Shown here: positions 34,741 through 46,103 of the stretch, piece by piece
How the letters are laid out: each line of letters begins with the position of its first letter
Numbering within the stretch: position 1 is the first letter of the stretch
Assembly (NCBI GenBank): GCA_029465975.1
Contig: CM055745.1
Span: 6,711,915 to 6,775,914 of the forward strand
Length of the DNA stretch: 64,000 nucleotides
Origin: Dallia pectoralis
Lineage: Eukaryota > Chordata > Actinopteri > Esociformes > Umbridae
Direction: 5' to 3'
Notes under the pieces: model-generated
The model's input: only the letters and a program-made list of their open reading frames with translations
Told to the model about the DNA's origin: nothing
The model's database searches: none
Program-made: the position numbers and the translations under genes

Positions 34741-36217
34741 AGCGATTGGTTGTCTCGTCTGAGTGTGTGTTCTGTAATAAGACCAGCAGTGATTGGCTGT
34801 CTCTCTCTCTCTAGGTGGGGTTCCCAGCAGTGATTGGCTGTCTCTCTCTCTCTAGGTGGGGATCCCAGCAGTGATTGGCTGTCTCTCTCTCTAGGTGGGG
34901 CTCCCAGCAGTGATTGGCTGTCTCCTTCTCTCTAGGTGGTGCTACCAGCAGTGATTGGCTGTCCCCTTCTCTCTAGGTGGGGCTCCGAGCAGTGATTGGC
35001 TGTCTCTCTCTCTCTAGGTGGGGCTCCCAGCAGTGATTGGCTGTCTCTCTCTCTCTCTAGGTGGGGCTCCCAGCAGTGATTGGCTGTCTCTCTCTCTCTC
35101 TAGGTGGGGCTACCAGCAGTGATTGGCTGTCTCCCTCTCTCTAGGTGGTGCTCCCAGCAGTGATTGGCTGTCTCCTTCTCTCTAGGTGGTGCTACCAGCA
35201 GTGATTGGCTGTCTCCTCTCTAGGTGGGGCTCCCAGCAGTGATTGGCTGTCTCTCTCTCTCTCTAGGTGGTGCTACCAGCAGTGATTGGCTGTCTCCTTC
35301 TCTCTAGGTGGTGCTACCAGCAGTGATTGGCTGTCTCCTTCTCTCTAGGTGGGGCTCCCAGCAGTGATTGGCTGTCTCTCTCTCTCTCTAGGTGGTGCTA
35401 CCAGCAGTGATTGGCTGTCTCTCTCTCTCTAGGTGGGGCTCCCAGCAGTGATTGGCTGTCTCTCTCTCTCTAGGTGGTGCTACCAGCAGTGATTGGCTGT
35501 CTCTCTCTCTCTCTAGGTGGTGCTACCAGCAGTGATTGGCTATCTCTCTCTCTCTAAGTGGGGCTCCCAGCAGTGATTGGCTGTCTCCTTCTCTCTAGGT
35601 GGTGCTACCAGCAGTGATTGGCTGTCTCTCTCTCTCTCAAGGTGGTGCTACCAGCAGTGATTGGCTGTCTCTCTCTCTCTAGGTGGGGCTACCAGCAGTG
35701 ATTGGCTGTCTCCTTCTCTCTAGGTGGTGCTACCAGCAGTGATTGGCTGTCTCTCTCTCTCTAGGTGTGGCTCCCAGCAGTGATTGGCTGTCTCTCTCTC
35801 TCTAGGTGTGGCTCCCAGCAGTGATTGGCTGTCTCTCTCTCTCTAGGTGGGGCTCCCAGCAGTGATTGGCTGTCTCCCTCTCTCTAGGTGGGGCTACCAG
35901 CAGTGATTGGCTGTCTCCTTCTATCTAGGTGGGGCTCCCAGCAGTGATTGGCTGTCTCTCTCTCTCTAGGTGGGGCTCCCAGCAGTGATTGGCTGTCTCA
36001 CTCTCTCTAGGTGGGGCTACCAGCAGTGATTGGCTGTCTCCTTCTCTCTAGGTGGGGCTACCAGCAGTGATTGGCTGTCTCTTTCTCTCTAGGTGTGGCT
36101 CCCAGCAGTGATTGGCTGTCTCTTTCTCTCTAGGTGGGGCTCCCAGCAGTGATTGGCTGTCTCTCTCTCTCTCTAGGTGGGGCTCCCAGCAGTGATTGGC
36201 TGTCTCTCTCTCTCTAG
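34741..36217 (+). repeat. About 40 bp minisatellite, about 36 copies, each with pyrimidine tract-AG and ATTGG
   Basis: Units contain CAGCAGTGATTGGCTGTC, a (TC)n tract of 8-16 bp and TAGGTGGGGCTCC or TAGGTGGTGCTAC. The tract ending in TAG is an almost ideal 3' splice-site sequence, and GATTGGCTG is the reverse complement of a CCAAT box with flanks favourable for NF-Y. Length variation lies in the (TC)n run. GGGGCTCCC and GGTGCTACC unit types alternate irregularly. Degenerate first units start near 34741. The array ends at the AG of 36216-36217. Confidence 0.95.
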
Positions 36218-36338
36218 GTGGGGCTCCCAGCCTAACAGGGTTTGGCCTGGAGCTAAGAAGACTGGTGGTGGAGTCGTATGTGGTGAGGCTTGGAGGTTAT
36301 AAAACGGTACGATTGAACAAACAGGGAAAGATCTCCGG
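36218..36338 (+). other. Candidate exon-like segment after the acceptor array (speculative)
   Basis: The last repeat supplies a pyrimidine tract and AG (36216-36217). Sequence then leaves the repeat and, 121 bp on, meets CCGG|GTAAGTAAG (donor GT at 36339-36340), a close match to the vertebrate 5' splice consensus. The frame starting at 36220 is open throughout (39 codons plus 2 bases) and reads through LELRRLVVESYVVRLGGYKT with many Val/Leu/Arg. The other two frames stop. I recognise no protein family. A 40-codon open frame between chance splice signals is not rare, so this is a hypothesis. Confidence 0.2.
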
Positions 36339-36977
36339 GTAAGTAAGAAAAAAGCTGTTGTCTCATTCAGGGTAACAAAACTTAAGAGTTCAGAATAAAT
36401 GCACAGCTGTGTGTGACAAACATGTATCAGTTAAATCCTAAATCGAGTAATTGGTTTAATGTCTTTATGCATTCCATTTATTACAGATGATCGCTGCTGC
36501 TTCTAGCTCAAAACTGGGATGGGGGAGCAAACGGCTTAAATGGATGGCATTATTCCATCTGCTTCAAGTCGACTGACGCGGCGGGCTAGCCGTAAAAAAA
36601 TACAGAAATAAAATTCTGTCAAATGATTCGGATTTCGTCAAATAATCACATGAACCATTTTGTGAAACTGGCAATTTCAAATGGCAAACATTATTTTGTC
36701 AAAGGGACAATTTTAAAACATTATCATGTCAGCATGAAATTCTAAGTGAATCCCGTTCCGTTGTGACACTTGCTATATCGTTGTCAGTCAACTAAGCCAG
36801 AATTGATGGTTGTATGGAAAGGATATTCTCAAACTAGGTTTGCGTTATTCAAATGAAGTTGTGAACATGTTTGAAAATGTCGCTTGAAACACGGTATAAG
36901 AGTTATGTGAGTAACCATTGTACGCTTCTAAATGAAGTTCCATTCAACTGAGCAGTTAATGTTTTCTTGAGTAACTA
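36339..36977. other. AT-rich unique sequence, nothing recognised
   Basis: No ORF or repeat family was recognised. It would be intronic if the segment just before it is an exon. Confidence 0.35.
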
Positions 36978-37128
36978 AGCAACCCCTGATCTAAAAGGGC
37001 AATGGTCATTTGCATATTACCCTGCCCAAACACCCAAACCTCCACCAATCACAGCAACCCCTGATCTAAAAGGGCAATGGTCATTTGCATATTACCCTGC
37101 CCAAACACCCAAACCTCCACCAATCACA
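36978..37128. promoter_or_regulatory. 75 bp tandem duplication carrying octamer and CCAAT motifs
   Basis: Two virtually identical 75 bp copies lie head to tail. Each contains ATTTGCAT (37008-37015 and 37083-37090), the perfect POU-factor octamer, and about 30 bp later ACCAATCACA (first copy about 37044-37053, second 37119-37128), a CCAAT box. The duplication is seen directly. A regulatory role is inferred from motif content only, and no adjacent transcription start was recognised. Confidence 0.5.
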
Positions 37129-38960
37129 TCAACACCAAATTGATCATAATCAGGTATTTACGTCAGCCCTGTTACAGGACGCAGGTTAGCATTATCTTCT
37201 TTACAAATAGTTTTTCCAGTTCAAAACACAGAGCCGATATAAAACACAACAGAACAGGGCTATAGGCACTAAGAACAGGTTTCCTGTTAACCAACCTGAC
37301 TCCTCCCCGTGTTCGATACCGGCCTGAGCGGGAAGACAGCGGAGAGCGTTACGGTATCCACGGACGCACGTGGAGGCTGGCGACTCCTCCCAAAACACGG
37401 AGCCCACGTCGGTCCCCGGAGGACATCTGTTTGCACAGGTGTGCTGCCCACAATGTGATTACGATTGGCGATAGACTCTCGGGGAGAGCTGTTACACAAT
37501 ACGTGTCTGTCTTGATAAGGGCAGCACCCGATGAGACACACGGAATGGTTGGAGTGTTTCAGGCCAGATGGAAATGACAGAGAGGAGGAGATGGAGAGTC
37601 GGACGACTATGTGCTGAAGGTGGGATTATAATATTGAATGTTCATATAGCGTACGGCCTACTCATCGCAAACAAATCTCTAAAGAAACGTCGCGTTTATT
37701 TTTAGAAACTGTGGGATTATTTCAAAGAACCGACATCACGTTGCCTTTTTTATTTTTTCAGAGTGGTGCGAGAGAGAGAGAGATCACGTGAGAGGATAAG
37801 AACACTGTGCACGGGAAAAAACATGTGCGTTTTTTTGAAATACCACAACAATCAATCTGAACAACTCATAGAAATGCATCCCTGTAGGCTCAGGCCCACT
37901 CTGGAAACACTGCTTCCTTTTATACCCTCGACAAAAGCCTATAGGATATAGGTGGGTAGTGCTTTTGGCAGGAGAACTGTTGCTAGCTCTGGTACCCGAT
38001 GCTACGATGCGAGGTTGCTTCCATGGCAACGGGGATATTGCTTTTCTCCGCTGACTCCACCAGGCCACTTCATGGTTTAATATAAAGCGACAAGTTGCCA
38101 GAATTGATTTGGGTGTTAAAAAGTACGGAAAATTACTTAAAGAAAAAAATATGATGAAATAAATGGAAAGGCAATTTTCATTTATTTCTCGTTGCTCTTC
38201 CAAACACATACATCAGTGGTTTGGAGAACTTTCCCCCATTTGGAGTGGTCCCACTCCAAGAGTCGTACGAGGCGGCGACAAGAAAAATATTTAATGAACG
38301 AGAAAGCAATTTCATTTCGCGGCAGACAGAAGAGGGGGAGTGGAGGCCTCGAATAACACCAGCTCACCCAAAAAAGCACAAAATATATCACCAGAAAAAG
38401 GGACCAGCTAGGTACAACAACAAATTGTTATACCAATTGAGTTGGTACTTATCTGGAGTTGACCCGACAACATGACGTTACTAGGCCGAGTTAAACGCTC
38501 CTTACTTCCTAAGACACATGAACTCCATAAGAGCGACCTCCACAGCGTTATGAGACTCCCGATTCAACCAATCAAAGGCATCAGCACATGAATCAACCAG
38601 TAAAACCGGGACCAGGTGTGTCGGTGCGTAACAGGTCTGTGCTGATTGGCTCAGCTCATTTGTTACTATTTATAATAGTGTATCCATCTGAAACCTGTCC
38701 ATTGGAGAACGTTCCGGGCATTCATCTGTTATGGCTGTGTTTAGTTTTAATATATCAGGTGCGCTTGCCTCAGACGGACGTTAATGTATTCATTAATTCA
38801 TTATCCTGTCATGAATGTGTAACATACGTAAACAAAGCAGCTGTTAACACGCCTCTATATGACATAGGGGAATAGGATGGCAAATAGCCTATAGCTTTTT
38901 AAAGGTTGGCTCGAGGCAAACATTGTTAAACTCAGTAGTTTCCAAGTGGTCAGGAATACT
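37129..38960. other. Unique 1.8 kb, no gene recognised
   Basis: A minus-strand frame of 141 codons (37784-38209) was inspected and has no recognised domain. A short GA run is at 37772-37783. No mobile element was recognised. Confidence 0.35.
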
Positions 38961-41222
38961 CAGGACCCATGTTAACACAATACTAATACCTTATTACGCT
39001 GTTATTCAATAGTACAGGACCCACGTTATCACAGTACTAATACCTTATTACACTGTTATTCAATAGTATAGGACCCACATTATGACAATACTAATACCTT
39101 ATTACGCTGTTATTCAATAGCACAGGACCCACATTATCACAATACTAATACCTTATTACGCTGGTATTCAATAGTATAGGACCTTATTACACTGATATTC
39201 AATAGTACAGGACCCACATTATCACAATACTAATACCTTATTACGCTGTTATTCAATAGTACATGACCTTATTACACTGATATTTATCACAATACTAATA
39301 CCTTATTACGATATTCTGTTATTCAGTAATACAGGACCCACATTATCACAATACTAATACCTTATTACACTGATATTCAATAGTACAGGACCCACGTTAT
39401 CACAATACTAATACCTTATTACACTGATATTCAATAGTACAGGACCCACATTATCACAATACTAATACCTTATTACGCTGTTATTCAATAGTACAGGACC
39501 CACATTATCACAATACTAATACCTTATTACGCTGTTATTCAATAGTATAGGACCCACATTATCACAATACTAATACCTTATTACGCTGATATTCAATAGT
39601 ACAGGACCCACATTATCACAATACTAATACCTTATTACGCTGATATTCAATAGTACAGGACCCACATTATCACAATACTAATACCTTATTACACTGTTAT
39701 TCAATAGTACAGGACCCACATTATCACAATACTAATACCTTATTACACTGATATTCAATAGTACAGGACCCACGTTATCACAATACTAATACCTTATTAC
39801 ACTGATATTCAATAGTACAGGACCCACATTATCACAATACTAATACCTTATTACACTGATATTCAATAGTACAGGACCCACGTTATCACAATACTAATAC
39901 CTTATTACACTGATATTCAATAGTACAGGACCCACATTATCACAATACTAATACCTTATTACGCTGATATTCAATAGTACAGGACCCACATTATCACAAT
40001 ACTAATACCTTATTACGCTAATACCTTATTACACTGATATTCAATAGTACAGGACCCACATTATCAATACATACCTTATTACACTGATATTAAGTACAGG
40101 ACCTTATTACGCTGATATTCAATAGTATAGGACCCACATTATCACAATACTAATACCTTATTACGCTGATATTCAATAGTACAGGACCCACGTTATCACA
40201 ATACTAATACCTTATTACACTGATATTCAATAGTACAGGACCCACATTATCACAATACTAATACCTTATTACGCTGTTATTCAATAGTATAGGACCCACA
40301 TTATCACAATACTAATACCTTATTACACTGATATTCAATAGTACAGGACCCACATTATCACAATACTAATACCTTATTACGCTGTTATTCAATAGTACAG
40401 GACCCACATTATCACAATACTAATACCTTATTACACTGATATTCAATAGTACAGGACCCACATTATCACAATACTAATACCTTATTACGCTGTTATTCAA
40501 TAGTACAGGACCCACATTATCACAATACTAATACCTTATTACGCTGTTATTCAATAGTATAGGACCCACATTATCACAATACTAATACCTTATTACACTG
40601 ATATTCAATAGTACAGGACCCACGTTATCACAATACTAATACCTTATTACACTGATATTCAATAGTACAGGACCCACATTATCACAATACTAATACCTTA
40701 TTACGCTGTTACAGGACCCACATTATTCAATAGTACAGGACCCACATTATCACAATACTAATACCTTATTACGCTGTTATTCAATAGTACAGGACCCACA
40801 TTATCACAATACTAATACCTTATTACGCTGATATTCAATAGTACAGGACCCACATTATCACAATACTAATACCTTATTACGCTGATATTCAATAGTACAG
40901 GACCCACGTTATCACAATACTAATACCTTATTACGCTGTTATTCAATAGTACAGGACCCACATTATCACAATACTAATACCTTATTACGCTGTTATTCAA
41001 TAGTACAGGACCCACATTATCACAATACTAATACCTTATTACACTGATATTCAATAGTACAGGACCCACATTATCACAATACTAATACCTTATTACGCTG
41101 TTATTCAATAGTACAGGACCCACGTTATCACAATACTAATACCTTATTACGCTGTTATTCAATAGTGTAGGACCCTCGTTTTCACAATACTAATACCTTA
41201 TTACGCTGATATTCAATAGTGT
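38961..41222. repeat. 54 bp minisatellite, about 41 unit equivalents (largest array here)
   Basis: Units contain CAATACTAATACCTTATTAC, GCTGTTATTCAATAGTACAG and GACCCACATTATCA. Variant pairs are CGCTGTTATT versus CACTGATATT, and ACATTATC versus ACGTTATC. Truncated and fused units cluster at about 39165-39320, 40010-40125 and 40705-40735. Stops occur in every frame, so no long ORF results. Confidence 0.97.
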
Positions 41223-43019
41223 AGTCACTGCAGTTTGATGCTCCAGCTATTTTCTGTCCGTCTATCTTCTGCTGAGCGACAGGAGAGACTAATGGAAAAG
41301 TTATTTTGATCAGTCCTGGAAATATACGGCTGAAAACTAGCGGTCTTCATATAATATGGCTATAAGGTTGTGTGCTTCCATTCTCTTCCTACCAACCAAT
41401 CAAATGCTAGCGGCAAAATCACCAGTCTGTCTTCATGGTATTATTATCTGTAGAACTCGATATACACTTAGACCTGGCTGTAGTTGGTAGCGAAGTTAAA
41501 CTAGCTAACAAAGCAACAGGTATATCACGGGTTGTGCCAGTGACCTCCGGAGATGCATTTGGGCGATACAAATCCTTCTTGATGTTACGGATGCTTTTAC
41601 GTGTTACGCATGCTGTACGCACATCGATAGAAGAATATCATGAATGCCACACAGCCTGTTTTTAACGGAAACCAAACAAAACTCAAGATGCTTTATTTGG
41701 TCGAGCAAAAGACAAAACAGTGGGACTTCGAAGTCCACAGGCTCGGAGTGAAGAATCCAAGCAGTACCAGGATACTCAGATATTCACAACAACACTCATG
41801 TCCACTTCTTCATCGTAGCATAGTGATGATTAAACTAATGATTTCTGACACACCTGTCAGAGCACCATGCCGGCGTTTTTACATAACCATACCGAAGGAA
41901 AAGCAATTTTGAACTTTATTTAACCAATTACTAGATGTTTACTTAACACATAATGTGGGATAGACCGGGTATGTGTGTATGCAATAAAAGGGACTCATCT
42001 GGAACTTCTGGGTAATTTCAGTCTTCCAATTAATTAAACCAGAACACGAACAATTAATGAACTAGAAACACACTTCGCTTATCGGAAGCAGGAACAACAA
42101 AACATACTTACTGCTTAGAATAGATGTAGTCAAAATAGAACATAGGAATATAATGATTTGCTCAGAGACAGGGCAGAATAGGTAAGTAATTGAACTAGAA
42201 AAAAATGCTATTTTGAATGGGGCTAAAGCTACTCATTTTCACTATGCAACTCTAAAGCAATTAGAAATGTTCTAAAATTAAATATATAAATTGGACATAG
42301 ATATATATATATATGCATATACATATTAAAGCAAAAGAAGGTTAACCCTTTGGGAAGCAATGCAGAGTTGAGTTGTTTTTACTCTCCCCTTTTTCTTTTT
42401 AAAATTGCTTTGAAACGAGACGCCTTGGCATAATGTTTTTCATGTTGTTATGTTTTTGTTTCCACTGAGGATTCACTAAGGAACCCAATTTCAGAAACCT
42501 AAAGAGGTGCTAACAGATATGAGAAAAGGCTATGTGCAGTATTGTACGTTGCTTTCTTTCTGCATTCATTTCTTTATTATTTAAAAAGTAATGCAACATC
42601 CAACTGAACAATCTAGTATGCACTATGACAGAAAAGATGCTGGGCTTCTCAATCCAACGTTAAGTTTGACTTTTGACCTTCTGTGCTACGCCCCCTGTCA
42701 GCATGATCTGATCCAAATGCTTTTGTCTCCTGGAGACCAAACACCTACAGATGTCCAGACCTAGTACATTTTGCCATATCGTGCCAAGTTAGTTATCTCG
42801 GACCACAAAGTTGCAAGTTCACAACCAGCCCCATCTGTCCTGTGGGATCCCCTGTTCATTCACAAAATGAGAGGATAGGGTTGCCCATGTTTTAGAGGAC
42901 CTGTTTAGGTCTATGGACATCAATTTATTCTTGTATCTACCCATAAGATCAGCACCTTTAGTGTAGTGTTACGGAAAGGGCTTGACCAAAGAAATATTCA
43001 TACTGTAATGTTACATCTG
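41223..43019. other. Unique, AT-rich 1.8 kb
   Basis: An (AT)n-like tract ATATATATATATATGCATAT lies at about 42301-42320. Overlapping frames of 67-90 codons near 41419-41912 match nothing known. The 42850-43019 part may include decayed Tc1-like sequence continuous with the next feature. Confidence 0.35.
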
Positions 43020-43545
43020 TCCACTTCTCAAATCCCGGGAAGTGTAAAACAGATTTCACTTAACAATTTCCCTGCGTCATTCCGTCAATTCTGACCTGTT
43101 TTCCAGATCCTGCCAACGAAAAACAGCCCCACAGCATGATGCTGCCACCATAATGCTTCACTGTGGGGATGGTGTTTTGGGGTGATGAGAGATGTTGGGT
43201 TGGTGTCAAATATAGCATTTTTTCTCTTGATGGACAAAAAGTCAAATTTTAGTGGTCATCTGACCAGAGAACTTTCTTTCATATGTTTCATGAGTCTCTC
43301 AGATAACCTTTTCGCGGTTATCTTTGGTGTTTATGTTGCCTCTAATTAATGCCGTCCTTGCCTGGTCCGTGAGAAGTTTGTTGTCCTGCTATAGTATAGA
43401 CTTGGTGCGACTTGGTGTTGCAGACTCCTGACCAATTTTACATTTTACCTCACCCAATAGGACAATTTTGTGTACGTCCATTTCATGAAATCCAAGTAAA
43501 AATCTTATTAATTTCAGGTTGTAATGCAAAAAAAAGAGGAACATT
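43020..43545 (-). mobile_element. Tc1-like transposon remnant (central transposase and one terminal region)
   Basis: On the minus strand NTIPTVKHYGGSIMLWGCFS (about 43118-43177) is the conserved Tc1 transposase segment of fish elements, usually VKHGGGSIMLWGCF. It is followed by VRIDGM, which matches the family segment VRIEGKM. Beyond about 43050 the match decays and the second catalytic Asp block is not found. On the plus-strand side, GTCATCTGACCAGAGAACTT (43254-43273), CTTGCCTGGTCCGTGAGAAG and a terminal-region block with GGTTGTAATGC (43518-43528) correspond, in order, to the 5' half and end of the same element type, with a deletion between them. Frameshifts and gaps make it inactive. Exact outer boundaries and the TA target duplication are not resolved. 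Confidence 0.85.
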
Positions 43546-44880
43546 CCATTGATTTATGTAGTTCACCACCTACACGGGTGACATCTCCCTTCAGAACCAA
43601 TAGCTTAGTTCTTGGATAATAAAACATGTGTAAAAGTCCCAAATCTACTGAATGAAAACATACAGTTGCAGTGTTTTGTTCCATGTCTCTATGCATATAT
43701 ACGCTTCTGCAACGTTTCGTACTTCTTTTCTACGGATGTCAGTTATTATACAAACAACTCCAAGGTTATTAGAGAAAGTGGATAGTGGCAAATGAGTGCT
43801 GCGCTGGCAGTGGTCAATACCCTTTTATTACAAGTGCATACGCAACGGTGGTTATATTACTCCAAGTTACATGAATGTGATGTCAAATAAAAGAGTATGT
43901 GTTAAAACAAAGTATCTTGTAACTTGTACGTGTTCTTGGGTATTTTCAGTATTCTTAGTCATCTACAGCTGCATTCTAGGGTTGTATAGCGGGTTTAAAG
44001 AGATAACGTTGTTTCGGGCAAATGTGATTTAAATCTTTAAGATGGTCATCAAAACCGGTCCTTCACATCTGCAGGATTTGTTCGACATTGCAGAGCCAAA
44101 TCTCCCTCCTACGTTGTTTCCATCTCAACACCACATAGTGGGTGATCTAGGTCTCTGTAACGCCTGCTATGGCAGCTAACAAAACAAGGCAAAAAGGATA
44201 TTCACGCTACAAATCCTAGGATATGAGCATATTCCATTTGGGAAAAATCCCCAGCCTTGACAACCTGCCACATCCAATCCTGGAACACATCTCGTTCGGC
44301 CAGTAACATCCTGTGATTTGAACATCTAACACAGTCATACTAACACAGTCATACTAAGTAACTGTGTTCTGGGAAATGCTGGCTGCTCCGTGGCACTGCT
44401 CCACTTGTCTGCCCTCTCCAATCTGCTCTCTCCCGTCTCTTGGCAACATGTCTCAGCGAGCGGTCTGACTCTTCGCGAACGCTCCGCGTGAAACGTATAT
44501 ATTTGTGGGAACGCGGGGCGCACAGAACTTTAGCCGGGCCCAGCTGACGGCAGACAGATGGTTCTCAGGAAGGCAGTGTGAGATCATGGAAAAGCCTCCA
44601 CCCCAACTCCTCCGCCTCCGCCTCCATTTACCATGAGGAGCATCGTTAATGGAACACCAGGAGGCCTACAAAGGCGGACAAATCCCTAATGGAGAACTCC
44701 GCAGCTCTAACAAGAGTATCAAAGTGGTGCATCATTGAGAGCATGAAACAACTACAGATCTCTGAGCAAGCCCCAGAGCCCAGCAGCACTAGCTCAGTCC
44801 CAGACCCTAGCTAATTCAGCCAGGAGCCTGTGGAATAGGAGCTCTGCTCAGTGTATAGTTTTCCCTCTTACTCCTCTAAT
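43546..44880. other. Unique sequence, nothing recognised
   Basis: A short duplication of ACACAGTCATACTA lies at about 44330-44357. GC rises after 44400. No gene or element was recognised. Confidence 0.4.
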
Positions 44881-44887
44881 CTCTCAC

Positions 44888-45235
44888 CTGCCTCTCTCTC
44901 GCCTTGTGTCCCTCTCTCACCTTGTGTCACTCCCTCTCGCCTTGTGTCCCCCTCTCGCCTTTTGTCTCCCTCTCTCGCCTTGTGTCCCTCTCTCGCCTTG
45001 TGTCTCCCTCTCTCGCCTTGTCTCCCTCTCTCGCCTTGTGTCCCTCTCTCACCGTGTGTCCCTCTCTCGCCTTGTGTCTCCCTCTCTCGCCTTGTGTCTC
45101 CCTCTCTCGCCTTGTGTCCCTCTCTCGCCTTCTTCCCCTCTCGCCTTCTTCCCCTCTCGCCTTGTGTCCCTCTCTCGCCTTCTTCCTCTCTCGCCTTCTT
45201 CCTCTCTCGCCTCCCTCCTCTCTCTTCCTTTTATT
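44888..45235. repeat. CT-rich minisatellite (CTCTCTCGCCTTGTGTCC)
   Basis: Units of about 14-20 bp with core TCTCGCCTTGTGTC change near 45125 to a shorter TCGCCTTCTTCC variant. The plus strand is strongly pyrimidine-rich. Ser/Leu/Pro-rich frames of 140-148 codons cross it in all three plus-strand frames and are artefacts. Confidence 0.94.
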
Positions 45236-45868
45236 CTCCTCCGTTCCCGTCTCTCACATTTACTATGTCTTTCCCATCATTGTCCATGTAGATACCATAT
45301 TGATTGGCACTGTGGGACTGATATGTAAAGGCCTCACCTGGGCCACTTGACGAGCTGAACAGTCAGTCATTCTGGATACATTACTAATATGCCGATGTAA
45401 CAACCAGTCCCAACAGAACCCAGTGTGTGGTGGGTGGAATTACATGCAAATGACTGTTGTAAAAGCCCTGTGTGGAAATAGATTCAATCCATAATTGGCG
45501 CTGACGGAGTGTGTCGCTCGTAAAAACAACATCGCCAGCGCAGATGAACTGATACTGAAGTTAAAAGGCCAACAGAGCTTAATTTATGAAGCCTTCCAGA
45601 CTGCACTGCTGATGGGAGGATGTCACAGAGACTGACCGACCGACAGTCAAAGACTGGCTTTAATTTTATGTACATGAGCCTGATTTCATGTCTTTCTTTG
45701 GCACGCGTCCCCTTTAAGGTCGTCCCCCTCCGTGGTGTCTCAGTGAAGTCTGAGGTCAAACAGAGAGTTCAATATCACAGCGCTCACCGTGGGGGGGGAG
45801 GAGGCTAATTCATCACTGGCCGATACCATATACAGTGTAAACTGCAGTTTAACTTGAGTCTGACTGAT
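45236..45868. other. Unique sequence, nothing recognised
   Basis: G-run at about 45791-45800. No recognisable coding or element motif. Confidence 0.4.
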
Positions 45869-45871
45869 TGA

Positions 45872-46103
45872 TAGAGATGGACATAGAGATGGACAGAGAG
45901 ATGGACATAGAGATGGACAGAGAGATGGACAGAGAGATGGACATAGAGATGGACATAGAGATGGACAGAGAGATGGACATAGAGATGGACAGAGAGATGG
46001 ACATAGAGATGGACATAGAGATGGACAGAGAGATGGACATAGAGATGGACAGAGAGATGGACATAGAGATGGACAGAGCGATGGACATAGAGATGGACAG
46101 AGG
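45872..46103. repeat. 12 bp tandem repeat (AGAGATGGACAT/AGAGATGGACAG), about 19 copies
   Basis: Two 12 bp variants differing at the last base alternate irregularly. The plus frame reads as alternating Met-Asp-Ile-Glu and Met-Asp-Arg-Glu. There is no evidence of translation. Confidence 0.96.

Noticed and set aside
9438..41222. Regular 42-54 bp periodicity as CRISPR arrays
   Set aside because: The units are contiguous tandem repeats without unique spacers, there are no cas genes, and the sequence is of vertebrate character.
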